The notes: generated from the sequence alone by a model not told the origin. Shown: positions 26,099 through 34,600, counted from the first letter of the stretch. The stretch: DNA of 44,043 bases from an uncultured Mucilaginibacter sp. (GCA_903927645.1 CAIYNX010000210.1:1-44043), one strand, 5' to 3'. Program-made: numbers and translations.

Positions 26099-26129
26099 CA
26101 AAGGTACAAAATTGCCATTTCACTAACAA
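26099..26129 (-). promoter_or_regulatory. Promoter of gcvP
   Basis: On the minus strand TTG (26129-26127), a 20-base spacer, then TACCTTTG (26106-26099) match the Bacteroidota consensus exactly. The expected transcript start near 26092 lies after the upstream ATG at 26118, which supports the start at 26073. Confidence 0.65.
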
Positions 26130-26171
26130 TGGCTTAACATATATTGACAGAAGAGTTACAAGTAATTTTGG

Positions 26172-27095
26172 TTAAAGCTCGCTCAGCTTATCAGCCATTA
26201 CTTCACTAATTTTTCTGTACGATTCAAAAGTCCAACCAGCAACATGTGGAGTTAATATTACCTTGCCTGATTTACGTAGTTCTTCATACCAGTGTTCTTC
26301 GGCAAGTGCCGGGAATTTTTCTGTTTCTAATACATCCAATCCGGCACCTAAAACTTTCCCTTGCTTTATAGCATTTAATACAGCGGGCGTATTTACAATT
26401 TTACCCCTTGATGTATTGATTAAAAAGATAGGTTTTTTAAAGTGGAACAAATATTCTTCGTTTACCAAATCCAGTGTTTCGTTTGATAATGGAATATGCA
26501 GGCTCAATATATCACACTTTTTTACCATTTGCTCCATACTAACCTCAGTAACATACATATCGCTGAAACCTGTTTTGTACTTATCATAGGCAATAACATC
26601 CACATCAAAACCGAGAAGTTTTGTGGCAAAACTTTTGCCCATATGCCCATAACCTATAATGCCTACAGTTTTTCCTTTAAGTTCATAACCCCTATTTGCT
26701 TCCCTTCTCCACAATCCATTCCTAATTTCGCCGTCGGCAATTAAAAAGTTATTCATTAAAGCAAGCAATAAACCAACTGCATGTTCGCCAACAGCATCCA
26801 TATTACCCTCGGGTGCATTTATTAACTCAATATGTTTTTGTTTTACATACGCCACATCAACACCATCCATTCCTGCACCGGCACGGCATATAAAACGAAG
26901 CTTGGTTGCCAGATCAATAAGCTCCTTATTTACCTTAAATTTTGAACGTATAACTAAACCTGTATAGTTATTTATAATTTGCAATGCTTCCTCAGGTTTA
27001 ATTAAGGGTTTGTAATCACAATTGTAACCTAATTTTGTAGCCCTTTCAATAAAAACCGGGTCTATATCATCAACAATAAGGATATTTTCTTTCAA
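26172..27095 (-). CDS. D-isomer specific 2-hydroxyacid dehydrogenase (phosphoglycerate dehydrogenase-like)
   Basis: A 307-residue NAD-dependent dehydrogenase. The catalytic domain is split around the NAD domain: IRSKFKVNKELID and ICRAGAGMDGVDV early, then the Rossmann motif VGIIGYGHMGKSF, and the three active-site marks Arg in NTSRGKIV, Glu in LDVLETE and His in LTPHVAG. It lacks the C-terminal ACT domain of SerA of E. coli and is close in size to short 3-phosphoglycerate dehydrogenases. Activity on 3-phosphoglycerate (serine synthesis) is possible and would fit with glycine dehydrogenase just downstream, but another 2-oxoacid is not excluded. It lies about 98 bases upstream of gcvP, which has its own promoter. 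Confidence 0.87.
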   Translation of the reverse strand: MKENILIVDDIDPVFIERATKLGYNCDYKPLIKPEEALQIINNYTGLVIRSKFKVNKELIDLATKLRFICRAGAGMDGVDVAYVKQKHIELINAPEGNMDAVGEHAVGLLLALMNNFLIADGEIRNGLWRREANRGYELKGKTVGIIGYGHMGKSFATKLLGFDVDVIAYDKYKTGFSDMYVTEVSMEQMVKKCDILSLHIPLSNETLDLVNEEYLFHFKKPIFLINTSRGKIVNTPAVLNAIKQGKVLGAGLDVLETEKFPALAEEHWYEELRKSGKVILTPHVAGWTFESYRKISEVMADKLSEL

Positions 27096-27251
27096 AGTTT
27101 ATAGTATTTAAAGCTGCAAATCTATCAGAAATCAAGATAGTTAAAAATGAAATTCTCGATTTTATTAAAAACTAAAATTTACGATAACATACTTTCAAAA
27201 TTGATAATAAAATTGCCAAAAATATAAAGTTTTTAAATTACCACCCATTAA

Positions 27252-27968
27252 CTAGGCTGCATTAGAAATGAACTTAACCAAACTTCTCTTAGCAATGGGC
27301 AGCAAAGTTTCTTCAAGCGGAAAACTGATATCGCTTTGAACAAAGTATACAGCCGGATTTGGCAAGTATTTATTTCGTTTAATTAACTTCAGCTTTAAGG
27401 TTTCGGGGGTGTTTGAAATACTTTGTTCATAAGTATCAATAAAATGAATATTAATACCTCTGTATTTATCATCTTTTTTTTCAAAAATGGTTATCTGATA
27501 CTCGTATACCCAATTGGTTTTTTGCATTCCGTTTTGCAATGAAAAATATCCATGGTAAGGCATTAAGGGCACAATTCCTATTGGGTTTATATTCAACCTG
27601 CTTTCAACAAAATCATATATCTCTTTTCCGGTTTTTATAGCCGGATCCATGTTTTCAATAGCAAACAAAATAATTGATTCTATATCTTTCATTGAGCTAT
27701 CATCCTCTATTATTTTTTGATAGGTTAGTTTAACTGTAGCTATATCGGCTTTTGTTAATCGTTGCGGGAACGATTGTTGGAGTATAGATTTATTCTTTTT
27801 AAAATATAGTAAATTGTTAAAATGGAAAATCAAATCAGACAGGTTTGGATAAAGCTGACTTTTATTAAAACTCCGGTTAATTTCTTGTAGATAATCAAGT
27901 AAAATATATTTTTTATACTCAAAATCAATTCTGCCTTCTATAAACCAATTTTTGCTTAATTCTTTCAT
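27252..27968 (-). CDS. Hypothetical protein, function not recognised
   Basis: A 238-residue protein with no signal peptide and no membrane helix. I do not recognise a characterised domain. The N-terminal half (MKELSKNWFIEGRIDFEYKK, LDYLQEINRSFNKSQLYPNLSDLIFHFNNLLYFKK) looks helical and charged; the C-terminal half is beta-rich with aromatic strands (WVYEYQITIFEKKD, GINIHFIDTYEQS) and ends in LVKFISNAA. The style suggests a conserved Bacteroidota protein of unknown function. Codon use is like its neighbours. A striking feature is a near-perfect Shine-Dalgarno sequence, rare in this group. It is divergent from the RsmI-like gene, 131 bases away. Confidence 0.7.
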   Translation of the reverse strand: MKELSKNWFIEGRIDFEYKKYILLDYLQEINRSFNKSQLYPNLSDLIFHFNNLLYFKKNKSILQQSFPQRLTKADIATVKLTYQKIIEDDSSMKDIESIILFAIENMDPAIKTGKEIYDFVESRLNINPIGIVPLMPYHGYFSLQNGMQKTNWVYEYQITIFEKKDDKYRGINIHFIDTYEQSISNTPETLKLKLIKRNKYLPNPAVYFVQSDISFPLEETLLPIAKRSLVKFISNAA

Positions 27969-27974
27969 CTTTAT

Positions 27975-27983
27975 ATCTCCTTT
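27975..27983 (-). promoter_or_regulatory. Unusually strong Shine-Dalgarno sequence
   Basis: The minus strand reads GAAAGGAGATATAAAG before the ATG at 27968, with AAGGAG ending 8 bases before it. Most genes in the window have no such motif, so this start is unusual and firmly set. Confidence 0.75.
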
Positions 27984-28099
27984 CAGTATTTTAAAGTCTA
28001 TTTTTAATTCATTTTATTATTTTACTTGTTAATTACATCTTTAAATAAGTTTTTATTTGTTAAGCCCTTAAATTAAACAAAAAAGAGCAATTTTGCAAT

Positions 28100-28810
28100 A
28101 TGCCATTTGGAACATTATACTTAATACCTGTGCCACTCGCCGAAAATGCTGCGGATAGTTCATTTACGCCCTACCTTGTTAGTTGTATCAATAACATAAA
28201 AGAGTATATTGTTGAGAACGAAAAAACGGCCCGAAAATTTTTAAAGGAAGCCGGATTAAAAACGCCTCAAAGCGAACTGATTATACACGATTACAGCAAG
28301 CATAACCGTGATAACAATACTGCCGATTTTTTTAAGGGGCTACAAGCGGGTAATGATGTGGGTTTGATGAGCGAGGCTGGTTGCCCCGGCATTGCAGACC
28401 CTGGTGCCGGCATTGTAGAAAAAGCGCACCGCATGGGTATTAAGGTTATCCCTTTAGTTGGCCCAAGTTCAATTTTATTGGCTTTGATGGCTTCGGGCTT
28501 TAACGGACAAAGCTTTGTTTTTCATGGTTATTTACCTATTGACAAGGTAGAAAGAACAAAAAAGGTAAAAGAATTGGAAAACATGGCCGAAAAGCATAAG
28601 CAAACCCAAATCTTTATTGAAACACCTTTCCGCAATAATTCATTGCTGGATGATATACTGAAAACGGCCCAGGCCAAAAGCAGACTCTGCATAGCTTGCG
28701 ACTTAACTTCGGTTACTGAATTTGTTCAAACAAAAACCATCGCCGAATGGCAAAAAAAAGTGCCGGAATTGCATAAAAGACCAACTATCTTTTTGCTATT
28801 CCATAAATAA
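28100..28810 (+). CDS. RsmI-like SAM-dependent methyltransferase (tetrapyrrole methylase fold)
   Basis: A 236-residue protein of the tetrapyrrole methylase family. It begins GTLYLIPVPLAEN (compare LYLVATPIGNL in RsmI) and has MSEAGCPGIADPGAGIVEKAHRMGIKVIPLVGPSSILLALMASGFNGQSFVFHGYLP, the SAM-binding core, then FIETPFRN and a C-terminal strand PTIFLLFHK. RsmI, the 16S rRNA C1402 ribose methylase, is about 280 residues and has an extra C-terminal domain that is missing here, so this is a short paralogue whose target may differ. The FAD monooxygenase start follows only two bases after its stop, so the two are co-translated. Confidence 0.85.
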   Translation: MPFGTLYLIPVPLAENAADSSFTPYLVSCINNIKEYIVENEKTARKFLKEAGLKTPQSELIIHDYSKHNRDNNTADFFKGLQAGNDVGLMSEAGCPGIADPGAGIVEKAHRMGIKVIPLVGPSSILLALMASGFNGQSFVFHGYLPIDKVERTKKVKELENMAEKHKQTQIFIETPFRNNSLLDDILKTAQAKSRLCIACDLTSVTEFVQTKTIAEWQKKVPELHKRPTIFLLFHK

Positions 28811-28812
28811 AA

Positions 28813-30414
28813 ATGATTGCACAAGGTACACATACACAAGTTTTGATAGTTGGCGCTGGGCCTTCTGGCTTAATGATGGCTACTCAACTACTTCGGTACG
28901 GCATACAACCCATTATTATTGATAGTAAAAAGGGAATAACTACTTTCTCGAAAGCATTGGCGGTACAAGCTCAAACCCTCGAAATTTACAGGCAAATGGG
29001 TATTGTAGACACGGCCATACAAAATGGTCAGCCAATTAGGGCAGTAACCATCAATCAGAAAAATAAACAACTAGCCTTCATATCATTAAATAACGTTGGG
29101 GATGGATTAACGCCATACCCCTACATGTTATCGTACAAACAAAATGAAAACGAACAACTATTGCTTAACTACCTAAGCCAAAATTGTTGTCCGGTTTATT
29201 GGGATACTGCGCTTAAAAATATACAACAGATTGATAATCAAGTAAAAGCAAGGCTAATTCAACATGATAATGAAGTAAACCTAACTTGCGACTGGCTAAT
29301 AGGTGCCGATGGGATGCATAGTAAGGTAAGGCAATTATTAAAAATTCCTTTTACGGGCAAAACATATCCGGGTTGGTTCTGTGTAGCAGATATAGCATCG
29401 AACAACAGCGAGCTGGTGGAAGACGAGATGACCGATTTTATTGATAAAGATGGATTCGCGGCGTTTTTGCCCCTTTCCGAAAAAAACAGTTTCAGAGTGG
29501 CTGCTAATGTCCCCCCCTTTGATACAGACCCAAACGAGCTAAGCTTTGAACACCTGCACCCCTTTATAAAATCAATAACAGGCATCGATGTGCATGCTCA
29601 AAAAGTGTTATGGTTTTCGGTTTATCAAATACATAAGCGCATGGCCGATAATTTTAGGAACCAACATTGTTTTTTAATAGGCGATGCAGCGCACGTGCAC
29701 TCCCCGGCTGGTGGGCAGGGTATGAACACCGGCATACAAGATGGATATAACCTGGCTTGGAAACTGGCAGGTGTAATAAATGGCAATTATGCGGAAACTA
29801 TTTTGGATAGCTATGCCGCGGAGCGAATGCCAGTAGCTAAAAGAATATTGAAATCAACAGATCGGGTTTTTAGCTTAATTATCTCCAAAAATTGGTTTGT
29901 TAATATATTTAAGCGGCATTTTTTACCTAAACTGCTCAATTTTGTTTGGAGCAAGGAACATTTTAGAAAAGATATTTTTAAACAGATTTCGCAAATTGGC
30001 ATCAACTACCGTACAAGCAAGCTTAACTTGCACCTTAGTTTAGGAACAAAAATAAAAGCTGGCGACCGATTACCCTATTTAAGAATTTATGATGAAAAGC
30101 GACAGTTGGACACCGATTTGCACGAATGGTGTAGCAAACCCGGCTTTACCTTATTGATACTAGGCAAGTTTGAGGAAATGTTTTTATTTAATACCGCCCG
30201 TTGGATTACCTTAAAATACCCCAACCTGCTTAACTTTTACTACCTACCACCAAGCGGAAAAAACTTAGCTGTTTTTGAAGCTTTTGAGGTGAACCCACAT
30301 TTGCAAAAAGCCATTATTATACGCCCCGATATGCATATTGGCTATATGAATGATATGGTTGATTTAAAAACAATGGGCAACTACCTGCAAAATGTTGTTG
30401 GGATAATTGCGTAA
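28813..30414 (+). CDS. FAD-dependent aromatic hydroxylase-type monooxygenase
   Basis: A 533-residue class A flavin monooxygenase of the phenol/pentachlorophenol hydroxylase type (PheA/TfdB). The FAD dinucleotide motif is GAGPSG (14-19), the second motif ADGMHSKVRQLL is the DG signature, and LIGDAAHVHSPAGGQGMNTGIQDGYNLAWKL holds Gly290-Asp291 of the GD motif. The C-terminal part from about 400 resembles the thioredoxin-like domain of phenol hydroxylases (GTKIKAGDRLPYLRIYDEKRQ...FTLLILGKF). It would hydroxylate an aromatic or polyketide-like substrate with NAD(P)H and oxygen, in the cytoplasm. The substrate is not visible. It forms an operon with the preceding RsmI-like gene. Confidence 0.88.
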   Translation: MIAQGTHTQVLIVGAGPSGLMMATQLLRYGIQPIIIDSKKGITTFSKALAVQAQTLEIYRQMGIVDTAIQNGQPIRAVTINQKNKQLAFISLNNVGDGLTPYPYMLSYKQNENEQLLLNYLSQNCCPVYWDTALKNIQQIDNQVKARLIQHDNEVNLTCDWLIGADGMHSKVRQLLKIPFTGKTYPGWFCVADIASNNSELVEDEMTDFIDKDGFAAFLPLSEKNSFRVAANVPPFDTDPNELSFEHLHPFIKSITGIDVHAQKVLWFSVYQIHKRMADNFRNQHCFLIGDAAHVHSPAGGQGMNTGIQDGYNLAWKLAGVINGNYAETILDSYAAERMPVAKRILKSTDRVFSLIISKNWFVNIFKRHFLPKLLNFVWSKEHFRKDIFKQISQIGINYRTSKLNLHLSLGTKIKAGDRLPYLRIYDEKRQLDTDLHEWCSKPGFTLLILGKFEEMFLFNTARWITLKYPNLLNFYYLPPSGKNLAVFEAFEVNPHLQKAIIIRPDMHIGYMNDMVDLKTMGNYLQNVVGIIA

Positions 30415-30416
30415 AA

Positions 30417-31097
30417 TTATTTTGGCAATTCGGCTAAAACGGTAATACCACCTTTTACAACAGCACCCAATTCAACTTTAATCTTAGAACCCAAGGGTAA
30501 AAAAACATCAACCCGCGAGCCAAATTTTATAAAGCCAAACTGTTTGCCTTGCGCTACTTGATCGTTTTCGCTTACATACCAAACAATGCGCCTTGCCAAA
30601 GCCCCGGCAATTTGCCTAAATAGTACTACATAACCCTTAGCGTTTTCAACAGCTATGGTGGTGCGCTCGTTTTCGGTGGAGGATTTTGGATGCCAGGCTA
30701 CCAGGTATTTACCCGGATGATATTTAAAATATTTTACAATGCCCGATATGGGGTTACGGTTAACATGAACATTTAAGGGCGACATAAATACCGATACCTG
30801 AATGCGTGTGTCTTTTAAATACTCTGCTTCAATTACCTCTTCAATTACCACCACTTTACCATCGGCAGGGCATAATACAACATTTTCGTTTTGGGTGACG
30901 GTGATTTTTGGACTACGGAAAAATTGAACGATAATAACGAACAGGGCGAAAGAGAAGATATAAGCAATCCACCTAATAAGAAGAGCCTCAGGGATAAAAA
31001 AATGCAAAAGGGCGTTTAAAACAAAAATAAACAATATGCAAAGTGCTAGGGAAGTATATCCCTCTTTATGGAAAGTCATAGCCAATATTTTTAACAA
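30417..31097 (-). CDS. psd: Phosphatidylserine decarboxylase family protein
   Basis: A 226-residue short-form decarboxylase that makes phosphatidylethanolamine. Two N-terminal membrane helices (about 15-58) are followed by LCPADGKVV, VSVFMSPLNVHVNRNPISG and the self-cleavage site Gly193-Ser194 in KFGSRVDVFLP, which yields the pyruvoyl group. The GSRVD site is that of the short Psd branch rather than the LGST of E. coli Psd. It is the last gene of an operon with cdsA, DUF2007 and a CPBP protease; its start is two bases from the cdsA stop. This gene and cdsA cover two steps of phospholipid synthesis; the phosphatidylserine synthase is elsewhere. Confidence 0.92.
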   Translation of the reverse strand: MLKILAMTFHKEGYTSLALCILFIFVLNALLHFFIPEALLIRWIAYIFSFALFVIIVQFFRSPKITVTQNENVVLCPADGKVVVIEEVIEAEYLKDTRIQVSVFMSPLNVHVNRNPISGIVKYFKYHPGKYLVAWHPKSSTENERTTIAVENAKGYVVLFRQIAGALARRIVWYVSENDQVAQGKQFGFIKFGSRVDVFLPLGSKIKVELGAVVKGGITVLAELPK

Positions 31098-31099
31098 AA

Positions 31100-31912
31100 C
31101 TAATGAATTGAAATTAAGTGTAAATAAGTGTATACCACTGGTGCGGCCAGCAACAAACCATCAAACCTATCGAGTAAGCCACCATGCCCGGGTAAAATCT
31201 CGCCCGAATCTTTAACATGTATGCTCCTTTTAAACATCGATTCAATTAAATCTCCAATGGTACCAAATATGCAAGTTAAAACCGCTATGATAACCCAATC
31301 AAACCATGCCAATTCGGTATAATAAAAGCTGATAATAAAGGCGACAGTACAACTGGTAAATAAGCCCCCGGCAAAGCCTTCCCATGTTTTTTTGGGCGAA
31401 TGGCGTTCAAATAATTTATGCTTCCCAAACTTAATACCAATCATATAAGCCCCGGTATCGCTCCCCCATAGCAAGAGCATAAAAGCCAAAGGATAATGAA
31501 AGTTATAAGCCCCGTTTACAAAGGCCATCCCGTGAAAAAAGGTAAAAGGCAAACAGGCATAAACTAGGCCGCCTAAGGTATTGGAGATATTACTAAAAGG
31601 CGTTTCCGATTTTTTAAATAGCTCGTGTATAAATAACGCGAATATGGTAAAGGTTAGTAAAAATATAAGCTTATGAAAAAATACCGAATTTTGGTAAGCT
31701 ATTAACGCGATGATAGAATAAATGATTACCGAATTAATAATACCGCCCAGCATATTCGGTTTAATATCGGTATGCCTAAACAAGCGGTAAAATTCGCGCA
31801 AGCAAAAGGTGCTTAACAACAAATAAAAAGCTGTAAAAACATATTGGCCCAAAAAAACCGAGCCTAACATAATTATGACAAAGAAAAAACTAGTTACCGC
31901 CCTCGTTTTCAT
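31100..31912 (-). CDS. cdsA: Phosphatidate cytidylyltransferase
   Basis: A 270-residue multi-helix inner-membrane enzyme that forms CDP-diacylglycerol from phosphatidate and CTP. The family signature is GTIGDLIESMFKRSIHVKDSGEILPGHGGLLDRFDGLL near the C-terminus, with the metal-binding and catalytic acidic residues. WGSDTGAYMIG and SPKKTWEGFAGG are further conserved blocks. Length fits the family. The start overlaps the DUF2007 stop by four bases (ATGA), so translation is coupled, and psd follows directly. Confidence 0.94.
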   Translation of the reverse strand: MKTRAVTSFFFVIIMLGSVFLGQYVFTAFYLLLSTFCLREFYRLFRHTDIKPNMLGGIINSVIIYSIIALIAYQNSVFFHKLIFLLTFTIFALFIHELFKKSETPFSNISNTLGGLVYACLPFTFFHGMAFVNGAYNFHYPLAFMLLLWGSDTGAYMIGIKFGKHKLFERHSPKKTWEGFAGGLFTSCTVAFIISFYYTELAWFDWVIIAVLTCIFGTIGDLIESMFKRSIHVKDSGEILPGHGGLLDRFDGLLLAAPVVYTYLHLISIH

Positions 31913-32121
31913 GAATTAATTTGGTTGAGGATGATAATTTCTATGGCTTTGCTAAAGTCTTTTTGATGGATGTAAACTTCTATTTCACCAAATGCCCTGT
32001 GGGAAGATGCTTGTTTATTTAAAATTACTGAATCAATATAATTGCCTATGAGTGCCTGTTTAACCATTTCTGATTGATAATAGTCGGAAGATGAATAAAT
32101 TTTGACCCAATTTTTTTCCAT
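31909..32121 (-). CDS. DUF2007 family small protein
   Basis: A 70-residue protein of the DUF2007 type (putative signal-transducing protein), recognisable from WVKIYSSSDYYQSEMVKQALIGNYIDSVILNKQAS, where the pattern resembles V.ly.......a..ik..Le...I.....n. It has no membrane helix. It is locked between the CPBP protease (one-base overlap) and cdsA (four-base overlap), so it is expressed with phospholipid synthesis genes, which is a conserved arrangement in Bacteroidota as far as I recall. The function is unknown. Confidence 0.75.
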   Translation of the reverse strand: MEKNWVKIYSSSDYYQSEMVKQALIGNYIDSVILNKQASSHRAFGEIEVYIHQKDFSKAIEIIILNQINS

Positions 32122-33041
32122 TAATACTCAATAACCTGTTTTTTCTGTAAGGAAACTTTTCGAAAAATGATTAGCAAAAATAAAACAATTATAAAGCTAA
32201 TTAAGTAACTAACATAATTAAATAAATGCTGGTCGTCGGGATTTAATTTTATTACTTTTCTTTGATAAAGGTAAGTTACAACAACTGCGGTTCCATTGTT
32301 CAAAAAATGTGCCCAAATACCGGTCCATATACTGCCGCTCCAAGCTACAAAATAACCAAATAAGGCCCCCAAAAACAACCTGGGCAAAAAGCCAAAAAAC
32401 TCCATATGGAAAGCACTAAATAAGGCCGCCGTAATCCAAATTGAAATATGTATATTTTTTGTCCACTTAGTAAAAATAGTTTGTAAACATCCTCTAAACA
32501 TCAACTCTTCTACTATAGCAGTTAATAGGCCAATCAATAATAAATTGGCAAGCATAGCCCAAAACGTTTTCATAATCAAAACGGAATTCATGAGTTTAGT
32601 TAGGCTATCCTCCATTTCTCGCATCCATTTTAAGTAGGATGGCAAGGGCATTTTTTCGTTTATATTGGAGAGTAACTCAATAATAGGCGATGAAGAAAAC
32701 ATGATGGCCAATACTACCAAAAGTAAAATTGGCGAAAACTTTAAGCTTGGTTTTAAATACCCTTTTAAATCTTTCACAATAAAATAGGAGAAAATAGGGC
32801 TGATAGCAAATATTGGAATGGTTACCCCAATTAACTGCCCAATCCAAAAGGCCTGCATAAAATGCGGAGAATGGGTATTTGTTAATGCATCCATTCCAGT
32901 AGTAATGGCAATTATACCAACTGCCAAAAGATTTCCTATCAAATAAATAAAAATAAATAGCGTAATAAAAATGACAAATTGTAGCCATGGGCTCATTTCG
33001 GTATTTTTTACAATTGGCTCGTTATCTAGGTTATTTATCAT
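32121..33041 (-). CDS. CPBP family intramembrane glutamic endopeptidase (CAAX-protease-like)
   Basis: A 306-residue membrane protein with about eight helices. The Abi/Rce1-type active site is complete: Glu178-Glu179-x-x-x-Arg183 (VEELMFRGCLQTIF), His212 (FHMEFFG) and His245 (AHFLNNG). Such enzymes cut within or near the membrane; prokaryotic substrates are mostly unknown. It heads the operon with DUF2007, cdsA and psd and is divergent from the dus gene, with 38 bases between the start codons. A clear promoter for this side is not visible. Confidence 0.87.
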   Translation of the reverse strand: MINNLDNEPIVKNTEMSPWLQFVIFITLFIFIYLIGNLLAVGIIAITTGMDALTNTHSPHFMQAFWIGQLIGVTIPIFAISPIFSYFIVKDLKGYLKPSLKFSPILLLVVLAIMFSSSPIIELLSNINEKMPLPSYLKWMREMEDSLTKLMNSVLIMKTFWAMLANLLLIGLLTAIVEELMFRGCLQTIFTKWTKNIHISIWITAALFSAFHMEFFGFLPRLFLGALFGYFVAWSGSIWTGIWAHFLNNGTAVVVTYLYQRKVIKLNPDDQHLFNYVSYLISFIIVLFLLIIFRKVSLQKKQVIEY

Positions 33042-33056
33042 CCAACTTAAAATTTG

Positions 33057-33064
33057 TATTTTTG
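33057..33064 (+). promoter_or_regulatory. Candidate -7 element of the dus gene
   Basis: TATTTTTG matches TAnnTTTG exactly and lies 15 bases before the ATG at 33080. The -33 region has TTT rather than TTG. It supports the short start rather than the longer open frame from 32987. Confidence 0.45.
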
Positions 33065-33079
33065 CTACGAAGATACAGC

Positions 33080-34090
33080 ATGTCGGTACAAATAGGAAAT
33101 ATTGATTTAGGAACGTTCCCGCTATTACTTGCCCCTATGGAGGATGTAAGCGACCCGCCTTTCCGTTTTGTTTGCAAGCTAAACGGAGCCGATATGATGT
33201 ATACAGAATTTATTTCATCAGAAGGTCTTATACGTGATGCGGCAAAAAGCAGGCAAAAGCTTGATATTTTTCAATATGAGCGCCCTATTGGTATCCAAAT
33301 TTTTGGAAGCGACATTGAGCATATGCGTGAGGCTACCGAAATAGCCTCATTGGCCAAGCCCGATTTAATTGATATTAATTATGGCTGCCCGGTAAAAAAT
33401 GTTGCCTGCCGAGGTGCCGGCGCAAGTTTATTGCAAGATATTGTAAAAATGACCGCCATGACCAAGGCGGTTGTGGAGGCCACTCATCTCCCGGTTACTG
33501 TAAAAACCAGATTAGGCTGGGACGATAACACCAAAAATGTTTACGAAGTAGCCGAACGCCTGCAAGATGTTGGTATAAAGGCATTGACTGTTCATGGTCG
33601 CACCCGCTCGCAAATGTATAAAGGAGTTGCTGATTGGGCTTTGATAAGGGATATTAAAAAGAACCCTAGAATAAAAATTCCGATTTTTGGGAATGGCGAT
33701 ATTGACTCGCCACAAAAGGCCGCCGCTTGGCGTATGGAATATGGTGTAGATGGAATGATGATTGGCAGAGCAGCAATAGGATACCCTTGGATTTTTAGGG
33801 AGATTAAACACTATTTTGCTACAGGCCGAGAAATGGATAAACCTACTATTGAGGAACGTGTAGATGCCTGTAAAACGCATTTACAAAAATCAATTGAATG
33901 GAAAGGACCAAAAACAGGTATTTTTGAAATGCGCAGGCATTATGCCAACTATTTTAAAGGAATTGAAAACTTTAAAGAGTACCGCATGAAAATGGTTACC
34001 GCCGGTACTTTTGATGAGATAATGGAAATTTTGGATGATATAAGCAATAACCCCAGATACGCAAACCTTGAGCTCGAAGCAGGTTACTGA
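33080..34090 (+). CDS. dusB: tRNA-dihydrouridine synthase (DusB-like)
   Basis: A 336-residue flavoenzyme that reduces uridines in the tRNA D loop. The N-terminus LLLAPMEDVSDPPFR, then YTEFISSEGLI, IQIFGSDIEHM, INYGCPVKNVACRGAGASLL with the catalytic Cys110, VKTRLGWDD, ALTVHGRTRSQMYKG and IFGNGDI are all family marks. I choose 33080 because the longer frame from 32987 would overlap the divergent CPBP gene and add a non-homologous leader. Length fits Dus proteins. The call to DusB rather than DusA or DusC rests on overall pattern and is less certain than the family. Confidence 0.92.
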   Translation: MSVQIGNIDLGTFPLLLAPMEDVSDPPFRFVCKLNGADMMYTEFISSEGLIRDAAKSRQKLDIFQYERPIGIQIFGSDIEHMREATEIASLAKPDLIDINYGCPVKNVACRGAGASLLQDIVKMTAMTKAVVEATHLPVTVKTRLGWDDNTKNVYEVAERLQDVGIKALTVHGRTRSQMYKGVADWALIRDIKKNPRIKIPIFGNGDIDSPQKAAAWRMEYGVDGMMIGRAAIGYPWIFREIKHYFATGREMDKPTIEERVDACKTHLQKSIEWKGPKTGIFEMRRHYANYFKGIENFKEYRMKMVTAGTFDEIMEILDDISNNPRYANLELEAGY

Positions 34091-34146
34091 CAGATTTACT
34101 GTTGTTTACGAAAAAAAATGAAATAAAATTATTACCAAGAAATGGC

Positions 34147-34175
34147 TTGATTATTGTAGATAAAATATATATTTG
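34147..34175 (+). promoter_or_regulatory. Promoter of apaG
   Basis: TTG (34147-34149), 18 bases and TATATTTG (34168-34175) match the Bacteroidota consensus. The ATG at 34193 follows 18 bases after the -7 box. Confidence 0.6.
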
Positions 34176-34192
34176 AAAAAATAGTTTAAAAT

Positions 34193-34579
34193 ATGGTTAC
34201 TACTATTACCGAAGGTGTAAAAGTTTCTGTAGAAACAGTTTATCAACCAGAGTATTCAAACCCTACTAACGACCATTTTATGTTTGCTTATAAGGTGAAT
34301 ATCGAAAATATGGGCAATTATGCGGTTCGCCTAATTTCAAGGCATTGGTATATCTTTGATTCCAATGGTGCAAAACGCGAAGTTGAGGGTGAAGGTGTTG
34401 TTGGTCAGCAACCTATTATTGAACCAGGCCATTCTCATGAATATGTGTCAGGTTGTAATTTAAAAACCGATATGGGTAGCATGAAAGGCGAATATCAAAT
34501 GTCGCGCTTAATTGATAACTTTTTGTTCGATGTTCAAATACCGCAATTTTATTTAATTGCACCTTATAGAATGAACTAA
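34193..34579 (+). CDS. apaG: ApaG domain protein
   Basis: A 128-residue single-domain ApaG protein with a fibronectin-III-like beta fold. Visible blocks are GVKVSVETVYQPEYSNP, FAYKVNIENMGNYAVRLISRHWYIFDSNG and VVGQQPIIEPGHSHEYVSGCNLKTDMGSMKGEYQM, which cover the entire family. ApaG is linked to cobalt/magnesium tolerance in enterobacteria, but the mechanism is unclear and the Bacteroidota role is not known. It has its own promoter and a strong terminator, so it is likely monocistronic. Confidence 0.93.
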   Translation: MVTTITEGVKVSVETVYQPEYSNPTNDHFMFAYKVNIENMGNYAVRLISRHWYIFDSNGAKREVEGEGVVGQQPIIEPGHSHEYVSGCNLKTDMGSMKGEYQMSRLIDNFLFDVQIPQFYLIAPYRMN

Positions 34580-34600
34580 GAAATTCGAAACATTTATAAT

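Noticed and set aside
26074..26171. Glycine riboswitch upstream of gcvP
   Set aside because: The space is only about 98 bases and is filled by a promoter and short leader; no tandem aptamer pattern is visible.
32987..33079. Longer N-terminus for the dus gene
   Set aside because: It would overlap the divergent CPBP start region and adds non-family residues; a -7 box sits 15 bases before the ATG at 33080.
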